From NCBI GenBank assembly GCA_029975965.1, contig JARKOV010000149.1, forward strand, positions 26,611 to 90,610: a stretch of DNA of 64,000 nt. Direction: 5' to 3'. A program made the position numbers and the translations under genes. Source of the stretch: Anaerolinea sp. (GTDB lineage: Bacteria; Chloroflexota; Anaerolineae; Anaerolineales; Anaerolineaceae). The notes under the pieces are model-generated. The model did not search any database and had not been told where the DNA came from. It saw only the letters and a list, made by a program, of their open reading frames with translations. Positions 15,787 through 23,757 of this stretch are shown piece by piece; the stretch's first letter is position 1, and the number at the start of each line of letters is the position of its first letter.

Positions 15787-16463
15787 GCGATGCGGAGGGA
15801 TCAACGGCGCGACTGCGCCTGGTCGTGGTGGACGACCACGCCGTTTTGCGCGAAGGGTTGGCGGCAATTTTAAACGCCGAAGAAGATATCGAGGTGGTGG
15901 GGCAGGGGGGGAGCGCCGAGGATGCGGTTCGACTCGCGCGCAGTCAGAGACCCGACCTGGCTCTGCTGGATATCGATATGCCGGGCGGCGGCCTGGAGGC
16001 TTTGCGCCGGATCGCCGCCGAATTCCCTGAGACCCGCATCGTGATCCTGACCGCCTCGCAAGATGACGACCATCTGATGTCTGCGATGAAAGACGGCGCG
16101 CGCGCTTACGTGCTCAAGGGGGTTGGCGCGCGGGATCTCTTGCGCATTGTGCGGGCTGTGGCTGCTGGAGAAAGCTACGTTCCACCGGCTCTGGCTGCCG
16201 GCTTGCTGATGGGAATGCAGGGGGGAACGGCGGCGGCTGGAAAAAGCACCACAGACCCGTTGGCGGAGTTAACCGCCCGCGAGCGAGAAATTCTTGATCA
16301 CCTTGCCAAAGGGCTGAGCAATAAAGAGATTGGGGAAAAGCTCTATCTATCCGAAAAGACGGTCAAACACCACATCACAAATATCTTGCAGAAGTTGCAG
16401 GTGCGTAATCGGGTGGAGGCTGCGCTGCTGGCGCAGCGAAGTGTGAAAACAGGAAAGCGTTAA
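15783..16463 (+). CDS. LuxR/NarL-family response regulator
   Basis: A 226-residue regulator translated in overlap (ATGA) with the kinase gene. The receiver domain has the acidic pair in VVVDDHAVLREGL, the phospho-acceptor Asp in LALLDIDMPGG near 60, Thr in ILTASQ and Lys in YVLKGVG. After a linker of about 20 residues comes a LuxR helix-turn-helix (LTAREREILDHLAKGLSNKEIGEKL, quoted only to its key part; residues 160 to 215) with the recognition helix SEKTVKHHITNILQKL. Phosphorylation by the partner kinase should allow dimer binding to DNA. A 6-2-6 inverted repeat before the kinase gene is a possible target. Confidence 0.93.
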   Translation: MSDAEGSTARLRLVVVDDHAVLREGLAAILNAEEDIEVVGQGGSAEDAVRLARSQRPDLALLDIDMPGGGLEALRRIAAEFPETRIVILTASQDDDHLMSAMKDGARAYVLKGVGARDLLRIVRAVAAGESYVPPALAAGLLMGMQGGTAAAGKSTTDPLAELTAREREILDHLAKGLSNKEIGEKLYLSEKTVKHHITNILQKLQVRNRVEAALLAQRSVKTGKR

Positions 16464-16503
16464 CGACCCCCACCGTCGGCGATGCCGGGCAGCGAAAATA
16501 CAT

Positions 16504-16509
16504 TACAAT
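16504..16509 (+). promoter_or_regulatory. -10 box of the DegT aminotransferase gene, leaderless type
   Basis: TACAAT ending 6 bases before the ATG, with no ribosome site between. Confidence 0.5.
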
Positions 16510-16515
16510 TCAGGC

Positions 16516-17697
16516 ATGCCCAACACTTCACCCATCATACCGATGTCGTTGCCTGACCTGACCGACGCCGAGCGTGCGGCGGTGATGGCTGTGCTGCAAA
16601 CGCCGAACCTGAGCATGGGCTCACGCATCGTTGCATTCGAACAGGCGATGTGCGCTTTCACCGGCGCGAAACACGCCATTGGGGTTAATTCCGGCACCGC
16701 GGGTCTGCACCTGTGCGTTAGAGCCGCGGGAATCGAGCCGGGCGACCTGGTGATCACCACCCCTTTCTCCTTTGTCGCCTCGACCAATGTGGTTTTGTTC
16801 GAGCATGCCGTTCCGGTGTTCGTCGATGTGGATCCGCGCACGGGCAACCTCGATCCTCAACGGGTCGCCGAGGCGGTCGCTGACCTGACCCAGGGTGGGC
16901 GTGCTGCCCAACGCTGGTTGCCCCGCAAAAACGCCGCTCATAGCGAGAAGCTCAAAGCCATCCTGGCGGTGGATGTCTTCGGTCAACCCGCGGACATGGA
17001 CCCGCTCCGTGAAACGGCAGATCGTTATGGCCTGGTGCTGATCGAAGACTCCTGCGAGTCGCTTGGGGCACAGTACAAAGGCCGCCCGGCCGGCACTCTG
17101 GCGGATTACGGCGTTTTCGCCTTCTACCCCAACAAGCAAATCACCACCGGTGAAGGCGGAATGGTGGTCACCGACGACGACCAGGCGGCAGACCTGATGC
17201 GTGCGCTGCGCAACCAGGGCCGTGCGCCCGGCGACACCTGGCTGCAGCACACGCATCTCGGCTACAATTACCGGCTTGACGAAATGAGCGCTGCCCTCGG
17301 CGAGGTGCAAATGACCCGCCTGGAGGAGCTGCTCGCCGCGCGCGAGCGGGTGGCAGGCTGGTACGGTGAGCGGCTGAGCGAGATCGCGGCGGTGGAAGCG
17401 CCTTACCTGGCAGCCGAGACAACCCGGGTGAGCTGGTTTGTCTACGTCATTCGCTTGAGGGCGGGTATCGACCGCGAGGCGGTAGCGAAGCGCCTGGGTG
17501 AGGTCGGCATCCCGGTGCGCCCCTATTTCCTGCCGATTCACCTGCAACCCTACCTGGTGGAGCGCTTTGGCTATCGAATGGGCGATTACCCGGTGACCGA
17601 GGACCTGGGCGCGCGCGGGTTGGCGCTGCCGTTCTCAGGCAAAATGACCGAGGAGCAAGTCGAAACGGTCTGTCGCGCGCTGCAGAGGGCGCTCTGA
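16516..17697 (+). CDS. DegT/DnrJ/EryC1/StrS aminotransferase
   Basis: PLP-dependent sugar aminotransferase family; members transfer an amino group to keto-sugars bound to nucleotides in surface polysaccharide or antibiotic sugar synthesis. Motifs: GVNSGTAGLHLCVRA near 57 to 71, TTPFSFVASTN near 80, AVDVFGQPAD near 155, IEDSCESLGAQYKGR near 177, and the PLP lysine in FAFYPNKQITTGEGGM near 207 to 222. C-terminal HTHLGYNYRLDEMSAALG also fits. Length 393 is typical. Leaderless start at 16516. The next three genes follow closely (6, 4 and -4 bases), so it heads a small operon, though their functions do not obviously match. Its substrate cannot be named. Confidence 0.9.
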   Translation: MPNTSPIIPMSLPDLTDAERAAVMAVLQTPNLSMGSRIVAFEQAMCAFTGAKHAIGVNSGTAGLHLCVRAAGIEPGDLVITTPFSFVASTNVVLFEHAVPVFVDVDPRTGNLDPQRVAEAVADLTQGGRAAQRWLPRKNAAHSEKLKAILAVDVFGQPADMDPLRETADRYGLVLIEDSCESLGAQYKGRPAGTLADYGVFAFYPNKQITTGEGGMVVTDDDQAADLMRALRNQGRAPGDTWLQHTHLGYNYRLDEMSAALGEVQMTRLEELLAARERVAGWYGERLSEIAAVEAPYLAAETTRVSWFVYVIRLRAGIDREAVAKRLGEVGIPVRPYFLPIHLQPYLVERFGYRMGDYPVTEDLGARGLALPFSGKMTEEQVETVCRALQRAL

Positions 17698-17702
17698 CGA
17701 TC

Positions 17703-18602
17703 ATGCCCGCCGAGAGCCTGTTTTACCCGCCGCGCCGCAAAGGGGTGATTGTGCATGTCGCGGGAGTGATCGTTTTCGGCCTGTTGTGCGCTGCCAGCCT
17801 GGCATTGGGATTGCAGCAAGCGGTGGGCGGCTATTTCGTCCTGTTGATGCTGCTCTCGCTGATTTTCTTTGCGCCGTTCTCATTGTTTCTCTATCGCGGA
17901 TACGCGTTGTTGCGCGCTCGTTACCTGATCGAGCGCGACGGCCTGCGCTTGCGCTGGGGGTTGCGCGCCGAAGATATCCCCATTCCAGATGTGGAGTGGG
18001 TGCGCCCGGCAAGCGAGACGGGTTACCGGCTGCGCAGCCCGTTGCTGAGCTGGCCTGGGGCGCTGCTCGGCACCGCACGGGCGCGCGAACTGGGTGTGGT
18101 CGAATACCTGGCTGCGGAAAAGGACACCTTGTTGCTGGTCGCCACGCCACAACGGGTCTATGCGATCTCCCCGGCAGACCCGCGCGCATTTATGCGGGCT
18201 TTTCGTGAGAAAATTGAGCTGGGCAGCATCGAGCCGATCAGCTCTGTTTCCGTCCAGCCGGCAGCCTATCTTCAACAAATCTGGCAGGATCAGCTGGCGC
18301 GCTGGCTGGTGGGATTGGGGTTTGGCCTGGTCTTGCTGCTCTTCGTGGGGGTGAGTCTGGCAATCCCAGGTCGCGAAACGATTTCCTTGGGTTTTGCGCC
18401 GGATGGCTCTCCTCTGCCGGCGGTCCCTGCGGCGCAATTGTTCTTGTTGGCAGTGCTCGGCGCATTCGCCACCGTGATCGACCTGCTTGGTGGACTGTTT
18501 TTCTATCGCCAACCAGACGGGCAACTTGTAGCTTATCTTTTGTGGGCAATGGGTATCTTCACCCCGCTGCTGCTGCTCGCCGCGACGATCATGTTGCTCT
18601 AA
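17703..18602 (+). CDS. Membrane protein with a PH-like domain
   Basis: A 299-residue protein beginning 6 bases after the aminotransferase. Two membrane helices (about 18 to 36 and 41 to 65) precede a soluble part of about 115 residues in which RYLIERDGLRLRWGLRAEDIPIPDVEWVRP and VYAISPADPRAFMRAF resemble bacterial PH domains. Three more helices follow (about 201 to 219, 240 to 262, 272 to 299). No catalytic residues are evident. Bacterial PH domains are poorly understood, and this may be a structural or envelope-stress protein. Assignment rests on the pattern only. Confidence 0.65.
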   Translation: MPAESLFYPPRRKGVIVHVAGVIVFGLLCAASLALGLQQAVGGYFVLLMLLSLIFFAPFSLFLYRGYALLRARYLIERDGLRLRWGLRAEDIPIPDVEWVRPASETGYRLRSPLLSWPGALLGTARARELGVVEYLAAEKDTLLLVATPQRVYAISPADPRAFMRAFREKIELGSIEPISSVSVQPAAYLQQIWQDQLARWLVGLGFGLVLLLFVGVSLAIPGRETISLGFAPDGSPLPAVPAAQLFLLAVLGAFATVIDLLGGLFFYRQPDGQLVAYLLWAMGIFTPLLLLAATIMLL

Positions 18603-18605
18603 ACG

Positions 18606-19487
18606 ATGGTAGTGAATCTCGCAATTGGATTATTCCTTGCCTTGTTGATCGCTGTGGTCGCCCGGCGCGCCAGGGCTTTGAGCCGTTCTGGAGCGCTGGC
18701 GGCAATTGTGCTGGGCACAATCATCTTCGGACTCGGAGGGCTGGCCTGGGCGCTGCTGTTGCTGGCCTTTTTTATCTCGTCGTCGGCGCTTTCACGCCTG
18801 TTTGGACGCAGGAAAAGCCGCCTGGAAGAAAAATACGCCAAAGGCTCCGAACGCGACGCCGTGCAGGTACTGGCGAACGGGGGAGTGGCGGGCCTGTTTG
18901 TGCTCTTGCACGCCTTGGTTCCCATCCAGGCCTGGCCATGGATCGGCTGCGTGGCGGCGCTGGCGGCGGCGAACGCCGATACCTGGGCGACCGAGCTAGG
19001 CGCGCTCAGCCGAAAGCCGCCGCGCCTGATCAGCAGCGGCCGGGTTGTCGAAGCAGGGACGTCCGGAGGCGTGACCTTGACGGGCAGCCTGGCGGCCTTG
19101 GGCGGCGCAGCTTTCATCGCGCTGGTCGGGGTGTTGTTTTGGCGCGGCTCAACCGGGCTGGCGCTGGTCGGGGTGCCGTTCAACCTGGCCGAGTTGTTGG
19201 GCGTATCGCCGGTGAAGTTTAGCTTCAGCGCGCGCCTGGGCTGGTTTGCGGTGCTGACCGCCTGTGGGTTGACCGGCAGCCTGGTCGATTCGCTCCTCGG
19301 CGCGACCCTCCAGGCGATTTACCGCTGTCCGGCGTGCCAGAAGGAGACCGAGCGCCACCCGTTGCACACCTGTGGAAGCGGAACCGTCCACGTGCGCGGC
19401 TTGCCCTGGCTGAACAATGACCTGGTTAACCTGGCCTGCACAATTTCATCTGCCCTTTTAGCGGTTGGGCTGTGGTGGGTATTATGA
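18606..19487 (+). CDS. DUF92 integral membrane protein (VTE6-like)
   Basis: A 293-residue protein with about six membrane helices. The DUF92 core is clear: AANADTWATELGALS near 119 to 133, then PRLISSGRVVEAGTSGGVTLTG near 139 to 160, and SLVDSLLGATLQA near 228. Plant VTE6 and cyanobacterial members are phytyl-phosphate kinases; the conserved Asp/Glu residues suggest that bacterial members act on isoprenoid phosphates. The segment YRCPACQKETERH with HTCGSG near 240 to 262 gives a pair of Cys residues, possibly metal binding. Close spacing to both neighbours suggests co-transcription. Precise substrate unknown. Confidence 0.85.
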   Translation: MVVNLAIGLFLALLIAVVARRARALSRSGALAAIVLGTIIFGLGGLAWALLLLAFFISSSALSRLFGRRKSRLEEKYAKGSERDAVQVLANGGVAGLFVLLHALVPIQAWPWIGCVAALAAANADTWATELGALSRKPPRLISSGRVVEAGTSGGVTLTGSLAALGGAAFIALVGVLFWRGSTGLALVGVPFNLAELLGVSPVKFSFSARLGWFAVLTACGLTGSLVDSLLGATLQAIYRCPACQKETERHPLHTCGSGTVHVRGLPWLNNDLVNLACTISSALLAVGLWWVL

Positions 19488-20680
19488 ATTCGATGATTTT
19501 CTCGAAAAACAAGATCAACCGGCGCAAATTCTTGCGCCTGGCGGCCTTGCTGGGGGTCTCGGCGCTGGCAGCCGGTTGCCGGTCTGAAACGCCCCCGTCC
19601 CCTACGCCGCTACCGTCCCCGGTACTCCATTCTCAGGCATCCGCTGTCCCCACCCAGACGCCGCCTCCTCTGCCCACATCGTCTCCCGATCCAACCGTCA
19701 CCGCCACACAAGCGTGGAAAGCCAGGGTGGCCATTGAGAAAGTGACGGATTACCAGCCTGCCCCGTTGCGAAAGGCGCTGGAGCGCATGCTGGATGGGTT
19801 GGGAGGTCTCGCCGACCTGGTGAAACCCGGCGCGCGGGTGGGCATTAAGGTCAACCTGACCGGTGGCACGTGGTGGGATACGCCCGACAAACCTCCGGCG
19901 ATCGAATATTTCGTCACGCACCCGGCGGTGGTCGCGGCGCTGTGCGAGCTGCTGCGGGATGCCGGTGCGAAAGAGCTAATGGTGGTGGACGGGCTGGGTG
20001 ATGAAACCAGCTTTTCCGCCTGGGGCTACACCGAAATGGCCGCTGCGCTGGATGTTAAGCTGGTCGACCTGTGCAAACCTGACCCATTCAATGGCTATTT
20101 CCGCTTCCCGGTCGGCACGCAAGCCCGGGTGTATGAGTATTTTTACATGAACAATGCCTTGCGCGACCTGGACCTGTTCATATCGGTTGCTAAAATGAAG
20201 TGCCACACCACCACGGGCGTCACGCACTCGTTGAAGAATTTGTTTGGGTTGGTGCCGATCAGCGAGTATCGCCGAAGCCCGCAAGATAACCACCGCTCGG
20301 CGTTCCACGAATCGACCGATTTCGACCGGCGCGTTCCCCGGGTGATCCTGGATTTGAACCAGGCGCGCCCGGTTCAGCTAGCCCTGATCGATGGGGTAAT
20401 GACCGCGGAAGGTGGGGCAGGGCCGTGGGACGCCGGCATGTCGCAGGTAAAGCCCGGCTTGCTGGTCGCCGGCAAAGACCCGGTGGCTGCCGATGCGGTG
20501 GCGACCGCCCTGATGGGCTTCGACCCACTGGCAGAAGCCGGTACCAGCCCATTCATGGGCAGTGAAAATCATCTCAATCTGGCGCGTGACGCCGGGATGG
20601 GCACCAACCGCCTGGATGAGATTGGCATTTCCGGGCCGGCAATCTCAGAGGTAACCTTTCCCTTTCGCCCGGCGCGATGA
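19484..20680 (+). CDS. Tat-exported DUF362 lipoprotein
   Basis: The start ATG overlaps the DUF92 stop as ATGA; the GTG upstream would lie within that gene. The N-terminus NRRKFLRLAALLGVSALAAGC is a twin-arginine signal ending in a lipobox, so the folded protein is probably exported and lipid-anchored. A Pro/Thr/Ser-rich stalk covers residues 34 to 68. The DUF362 domain follows with GARVGIKVNLTGG, ELMVVDG, KMKCHTTTGVTHSLKNLFGL near 230 and GKDPVAADAVATAL near 328. DUF362 proteins are often iron-sulfur or metal related; few cysteines remain here, so it is not a ferredoxin-type member. Function not known. Confidence 0.85.
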   Translation: MNSMIFSKNKINRRKFLRLAALLGVSALAAGCRSETPPSPTPLPSPVLHSQASAVPTQTPPPLPTSSPDPTVTATQAWKARVAIEKVTDYQPAPLRKALERMLDGLGGLADLVKPGARVGIKVNLTGGTWWDTPDKPPAIEYFVTHPAVVAALCELLRDAGAKELMVVDGLGDETSFSAWGYTEMAAALDVKLVDLCKPDPFNGYFRFPVGTQARVYEYFYMNNALRDLDLFISVAKMKCHTTTGVTHSLKNLFGLVPISEYRRSPQDNHRSAFHESTDFDRRVPRVILDLNQARPVQLALIDGVMTAEGGAGPWDAGMSQVKPGLLVAGKDPVAADAVATALMGFDPLAEAGTSPFMGSENHLNLARDAGMGTNRLDEIGISGPAISEVTFPFRPAR

Positions 20681-20773
20681 ATCGAATCACTGAAGCCGGT
20701 GATTGTCGCGAGAGGGGGTCCTTGCGGTCAGGTGAACCGCTCAGAAAAATTCCCGGTCGATTGTGAATCGAAG

Positions 20774-22228
20774 TTAGAGCAGTTTTAGCAGCGCCCGGTA
20801 GGCCAGCTCGAGCAACGGTCCGGGGAAAAAGCCGACCAACAAGGTGACCATGGCCGACGCCACCGCGAGCAGGTTGGTCCACGAGTCGCTCGTTGTTTCA
20901 GGCTCGCCGGGTTTCATGTACATCACCACCACCACGCGCAGGTAGTAGTAAGCTGAAAGCAGCGAGGTAAGCAGACCGATCAGCGCCAGGGTCAGGTTTC
21001 CGCCTTCGATGGCGGTGCGGAAAAGGTAAAACTTACCCCAAAATCCCAGGGTGGGTGGAACCCCGGTGAAGGAGAGCATGGCGATCGTCATCGCCAGCGC
21101 CAGCCAGGGTCGGGTGCGCCCCAACCCGGCATAATCCTCCACGTTGAGGCCTTTTCCTTCCTGCTGTTCGACGGCTGTCACCACCGCCCAGGCGGCGAAG
21201 CTGGTGAATGCGTAACCCACCAGGAAAAACAACATGGCCGAGATCGAGTCAGAGGTCACCTGCGGGTCGGCATAAGGCACGAACGCCATCAACAGGTAAC
21301 CGACATTGGCGATGCTCGAGTAAGCCAGCAACCGCTTGATGTTCTTTTGCACCACGGCCAGCAGGTTGCCCACGATCATCGTCAGGCCGGCTAAAACTGC
21401 CAGGATTGGGCTGATGCTCGCTGCAAGGCCGGGGAAGACCATCACAAACAGGCGCAGAAGCACCGCCAACCCGGAGACTTTGACGCTGACGGCCATCCAG
21501 CCGGTGAGCGGGGTCGGAGCGCCCTGATAGACATCAGGTGTCCAGACGTGAAACGGCACCGCCGACACCTTAAAACTCAGTCCGATCAAGATCAACGCGG
21601 CGCCGACCAGAAAGAGAATCTGGTTGTGGGTTCCACTACCCACCGCGGCGACGATGCTCGCCAGGTTGGTGTGGGCTGTCGCCCCGTACACCATGGCGAT
21701 GCCGTACAAAATAAAGGCCGAGGAAAACGTGCCGAGGAGAAAGTACTTGAGCGCGGATTCTTCCGAATTGTTCTGCGCACGCGCCAGTCCGGTCAACACG
21801 TAGAGCGGGATGGAAAGCAACTCCACCGCCAGGAACACGATGATCAGATCGTAAGCCTGGTTGAGCAGCAACATGCCTGAAGTCGAGAAGAGCATCAGAC
21901 AGTAGATTTCACCGCGCTCCAGGTTCATGCGGCGCATGTACTGGAAAGCCATCATGATGCCCGCCAGCCCGGCGATCAAGATCAACGCATTCGCGAAGAC
22001 AGCGAAACCATCCAGCACCGCCATACCGTTGAAGGCCGCCGGAAGGTCGCGGTCCATCATCGCAAGGTTGATGCCCAAGGCGGCGGCCAGCACCGCCGCA
22101 GAAAGCAAGGCGGTTAGACTCTTGCGCCCCTGGGGAATGAACAGGTCGACCACCAACAGGAGCACGCCGGAGATCGCAACGAATGCAGCGGGGAGCAGGG
22201 TCAGGAATTCTGTCGATGCAAAGGTCAT
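20774..22228 (-). CDS. nuoN: NADH-quinone oxidoreductase subunit N
   Basis: Antiporter-like proton-pumping subunit of complex I, 484 residues with about 14 membrane helices. Conserved features: the Glu of TM5 in VFLAVELLSIPLYVLTGL near 125, the TM7 Lys region, VWTPDVYQGAPTPLTGW near 235 and the broken-helix Lys in VQKNIKRLLAYSSIANVGY near 290 to 310. Start was moved to the ATG after GGGGAGGTAACC; the longer frame overlaps nuoM. It ends the nuo operon. The 93 bases between its 3' end and the convergent DUF362 gene hold only weak hairpins. Confidence 0.96.
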   Translation of the reverse strand: MTFASTEFLTLLPAAFVAISGVLLLVVDLFIPQGRKSLTALLSAAVLAAALGINLAMMDRDLPAAFNGMAVLDGFAVFANALILIAGLAGIMMAFQYMRRMNLERGEIYCLMLFSTSGMLLLNQAYDLIIVFLAVELLSIPLYVLTGLARAQNNSEESALKYFLLGTFSSAFILYGIAMVYGATAHTNLASIVAAVGSGTHNQILFLVGAALILIGLSFKVSAVPFHVWTPDVYQGAPTPLTGWMAVSVKVSGLAVLLRLFVMVFPGLAASISPILAVLAGLTMIVGNLLAVVQKNIKRLLAYSSIANVGYLLMAFVPYADPQVTSDSISAMLFFLVGYAFTSFAAWAVVTAVEQQEGKGLNVEDYAGLGRTRPWLALAMTIAMLSFTGVPPTLGFWGKFYLFRTAIEGGNLTLALIGLLTSLLSAYYYLRVVVVMYMKPGEPETTSDSWTNLLAVASAMVTLLVGFFPGPLLELAYRALLKLL

Positions 22229-22244
22229 GGTTACCTCCCCGGCG

Positions 22245-23744
22245 TCAATGGGCGGCCAGGGCAGCCGTTTGGAGCAGGGCTGCCAGGCGTTCAACCGAAG
22301 GGTTGATCAAGCCGAAGAAATAATTGGGATACAAGCCGATCCACAAGATCATCACCAGGATGGGCAGCAAGACGAGCACCTCGCGCAGGTTGATGTCCTT
22401 GAGCGTTCTGTTTTCCTCGTGTGTGATTGGGCCAAGGAATACTTTTTCGAACATTACCAGCAGGTAGACTGCCGCGAGGATCACACCCAAAGTCGCCACC
22501 CCGGTGAACCAGGGGCTGCCGAGCACCGGGGAAGCGAAAGAGCCGAGCAAGATGGTAAACTCCCCGACGAACCCGTTCAAACCGGGCAGGCCAGCCGAAG
22601 AAAGGGTGACGAAGAGCATCAACGCGCCCAGCACGGGGACCGCTTTCCAGATGCCGCCGTAAGCGCTCATCTCGCGCGTGTGACGGCGGTCGTAGAGCAT
22701 GCCAACAATTAAGAAGAGCGCGCCGGTGCTCAAGCCGTGGTTGACCATCTGCAAAATGCCGCCCGAGAGGCTCTGGGTGGTCAGCGCGAACACGCCCAGC
22801 ATGACAAAGCCCAGGTGGCTGACCGATGAATAGGCGACCAGCTTCTTGACGTCTTTCTGCTGGTAGGAGACGATCGCGCCGTAGATGATCCCGACCACCG
22901 CCAGGCCGGCCATGTAGGGGGCCAGGCTGAGCGTGGCCTCCGGAAAGAGCGGCAGGTTGAAGCGCAAGAAACCGTAAGAGCCCATTTTGAGCAGCACACC
23001 CGCCAGGATGACCGAACCGGCGGTGGGCGCCTCGACATGGGCGTCGGGAAGCCAGGTGTGCAAGGGCCACATCGGCACCTTGATGGCAAATGCCGCCGCA
23101 AAGGCCAGGAAGAGCCAGATTTGCGCGCCGGCAAACTGGCCCCGGCTGGCGACAAGCTCGGGCAATGAAAAGCTGCCGGCTGTGATGCCGAGGTAAAGCA
23201 GGGCGAGCAGCATCAACACTGAACCGGCCATGGTGAACAGGAAGAACTTCACCGCAGCGTAAATGCGCCGGGCGCCACCCCAAATTCCGATCAGGAAGTA
23301 CATGGGGATGAGGGTGAATTCCCAGAATATGTAGAACAACGCCAGGTCCTGGGCGAGGAAAACGCCCAGCATGCCGGTTTCGAGCATCAGAAAGAAGGCC
23401 ATGAAGCCCTTCACCCGCTCTGTCACCGAATCCCAGGCGGATAAGATCGCCAGGGGGGTTAGGAAAGCGGTCAGGAGGACCATGAGTATGCTCAAGCCGT
23501 CGATTCCCATCTGGAACGATAGGGCTGCTTCGGCGATGTTCATCCATGGCTGGTCGATGACCAGCTGTAAGCCGGTATCGGCTGGATTGAACTGGGCCAG
23601 CACCCACAGCGCAATCCCAAAGGTGACCAGTGCGGTGATCAGGGCGATCCAGCGGATGGCATTTTTTTGCTCTTCCTTGATCAAAAGGAGCAGCAGCATG
23701 CCCGCCAGGGGGAAGAATGTGAGCAAGACAAGCGAATAATTCAT
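22245..23744 (-). CDS. nuoM: NADH-quinone oxidoreductase subunit M
   Basis: Proton-pumping antiporter-like subunit of complex I, 499 residues, about 14 membrane helices. Key segments: FYIFWEFTLIPMYFLIGIWGG with the essential Glu near 136, WPLHTWLPDAHVEAPTAGSVILAG near 225, and the Lys-bearing YQQKDVKKLVAYSSVSHLGF near 294. C-terminal LGPITHEENRTLKDINLREV is typical for NuoM. The ribosome site GAGGACACGCC precedes the ATG. Spaced 13 bases from nuoL and 16 bases from nuoN, within one operon. Confidence 0.97.
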   Translation of the reverse strand: MNYSLVLLTFFPLAGMLLLLLIKEEQKNAIRWIALITALVTFGIALWVLAQFNPADTGLQLVIDQPWMNIAEAALSFQMGIDGLSILMVLLTAFLTPLAILSAWDSVTERVKGFMAFFLMLETGMLGVFLAQDLALFYIFWEFTLIPMYFLIGIWGGARRIYAAVKFFLFTMAGSVLMLLALLYLGITAGSFSLPELVASRGQFAGAQIWLFLAFAAAFAIKVPMWPLHTWLPDAHVEAPTAGSVILAGVLLKMGSYGFLRFNLPLFPEATLSLAPYMAGLAVVGIIYGAIVSYQQKDVKKLVAYSSVSHLGFVMLGVFALTTQSLSGGILQMVNHGLSTGALFLIVGMLYDRRHTREMSAYGGIWKAVPVLGALMLFVTLSSAGLPGLNGFVGEFTILLGSFASPVLGSPWFTGVATLGVILAAVYLLVMFEKVFLGPITHEENRTLKDINLREVLVLLPILVMILWIGLYPNYFFGLINPSVERLAALLQTAALAAH

Positions 23745-23757
23745 GGCGTGTCCTCGA

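Noticed and set aside
22291..23607. Open frame of 438 codons on the minus strand in another frame of nuoM, rich in Arg and His.
   Set aside because: Overlaps a clear nuoM and shows no domain; composition is typical of an off-frame GC-rich shadow.
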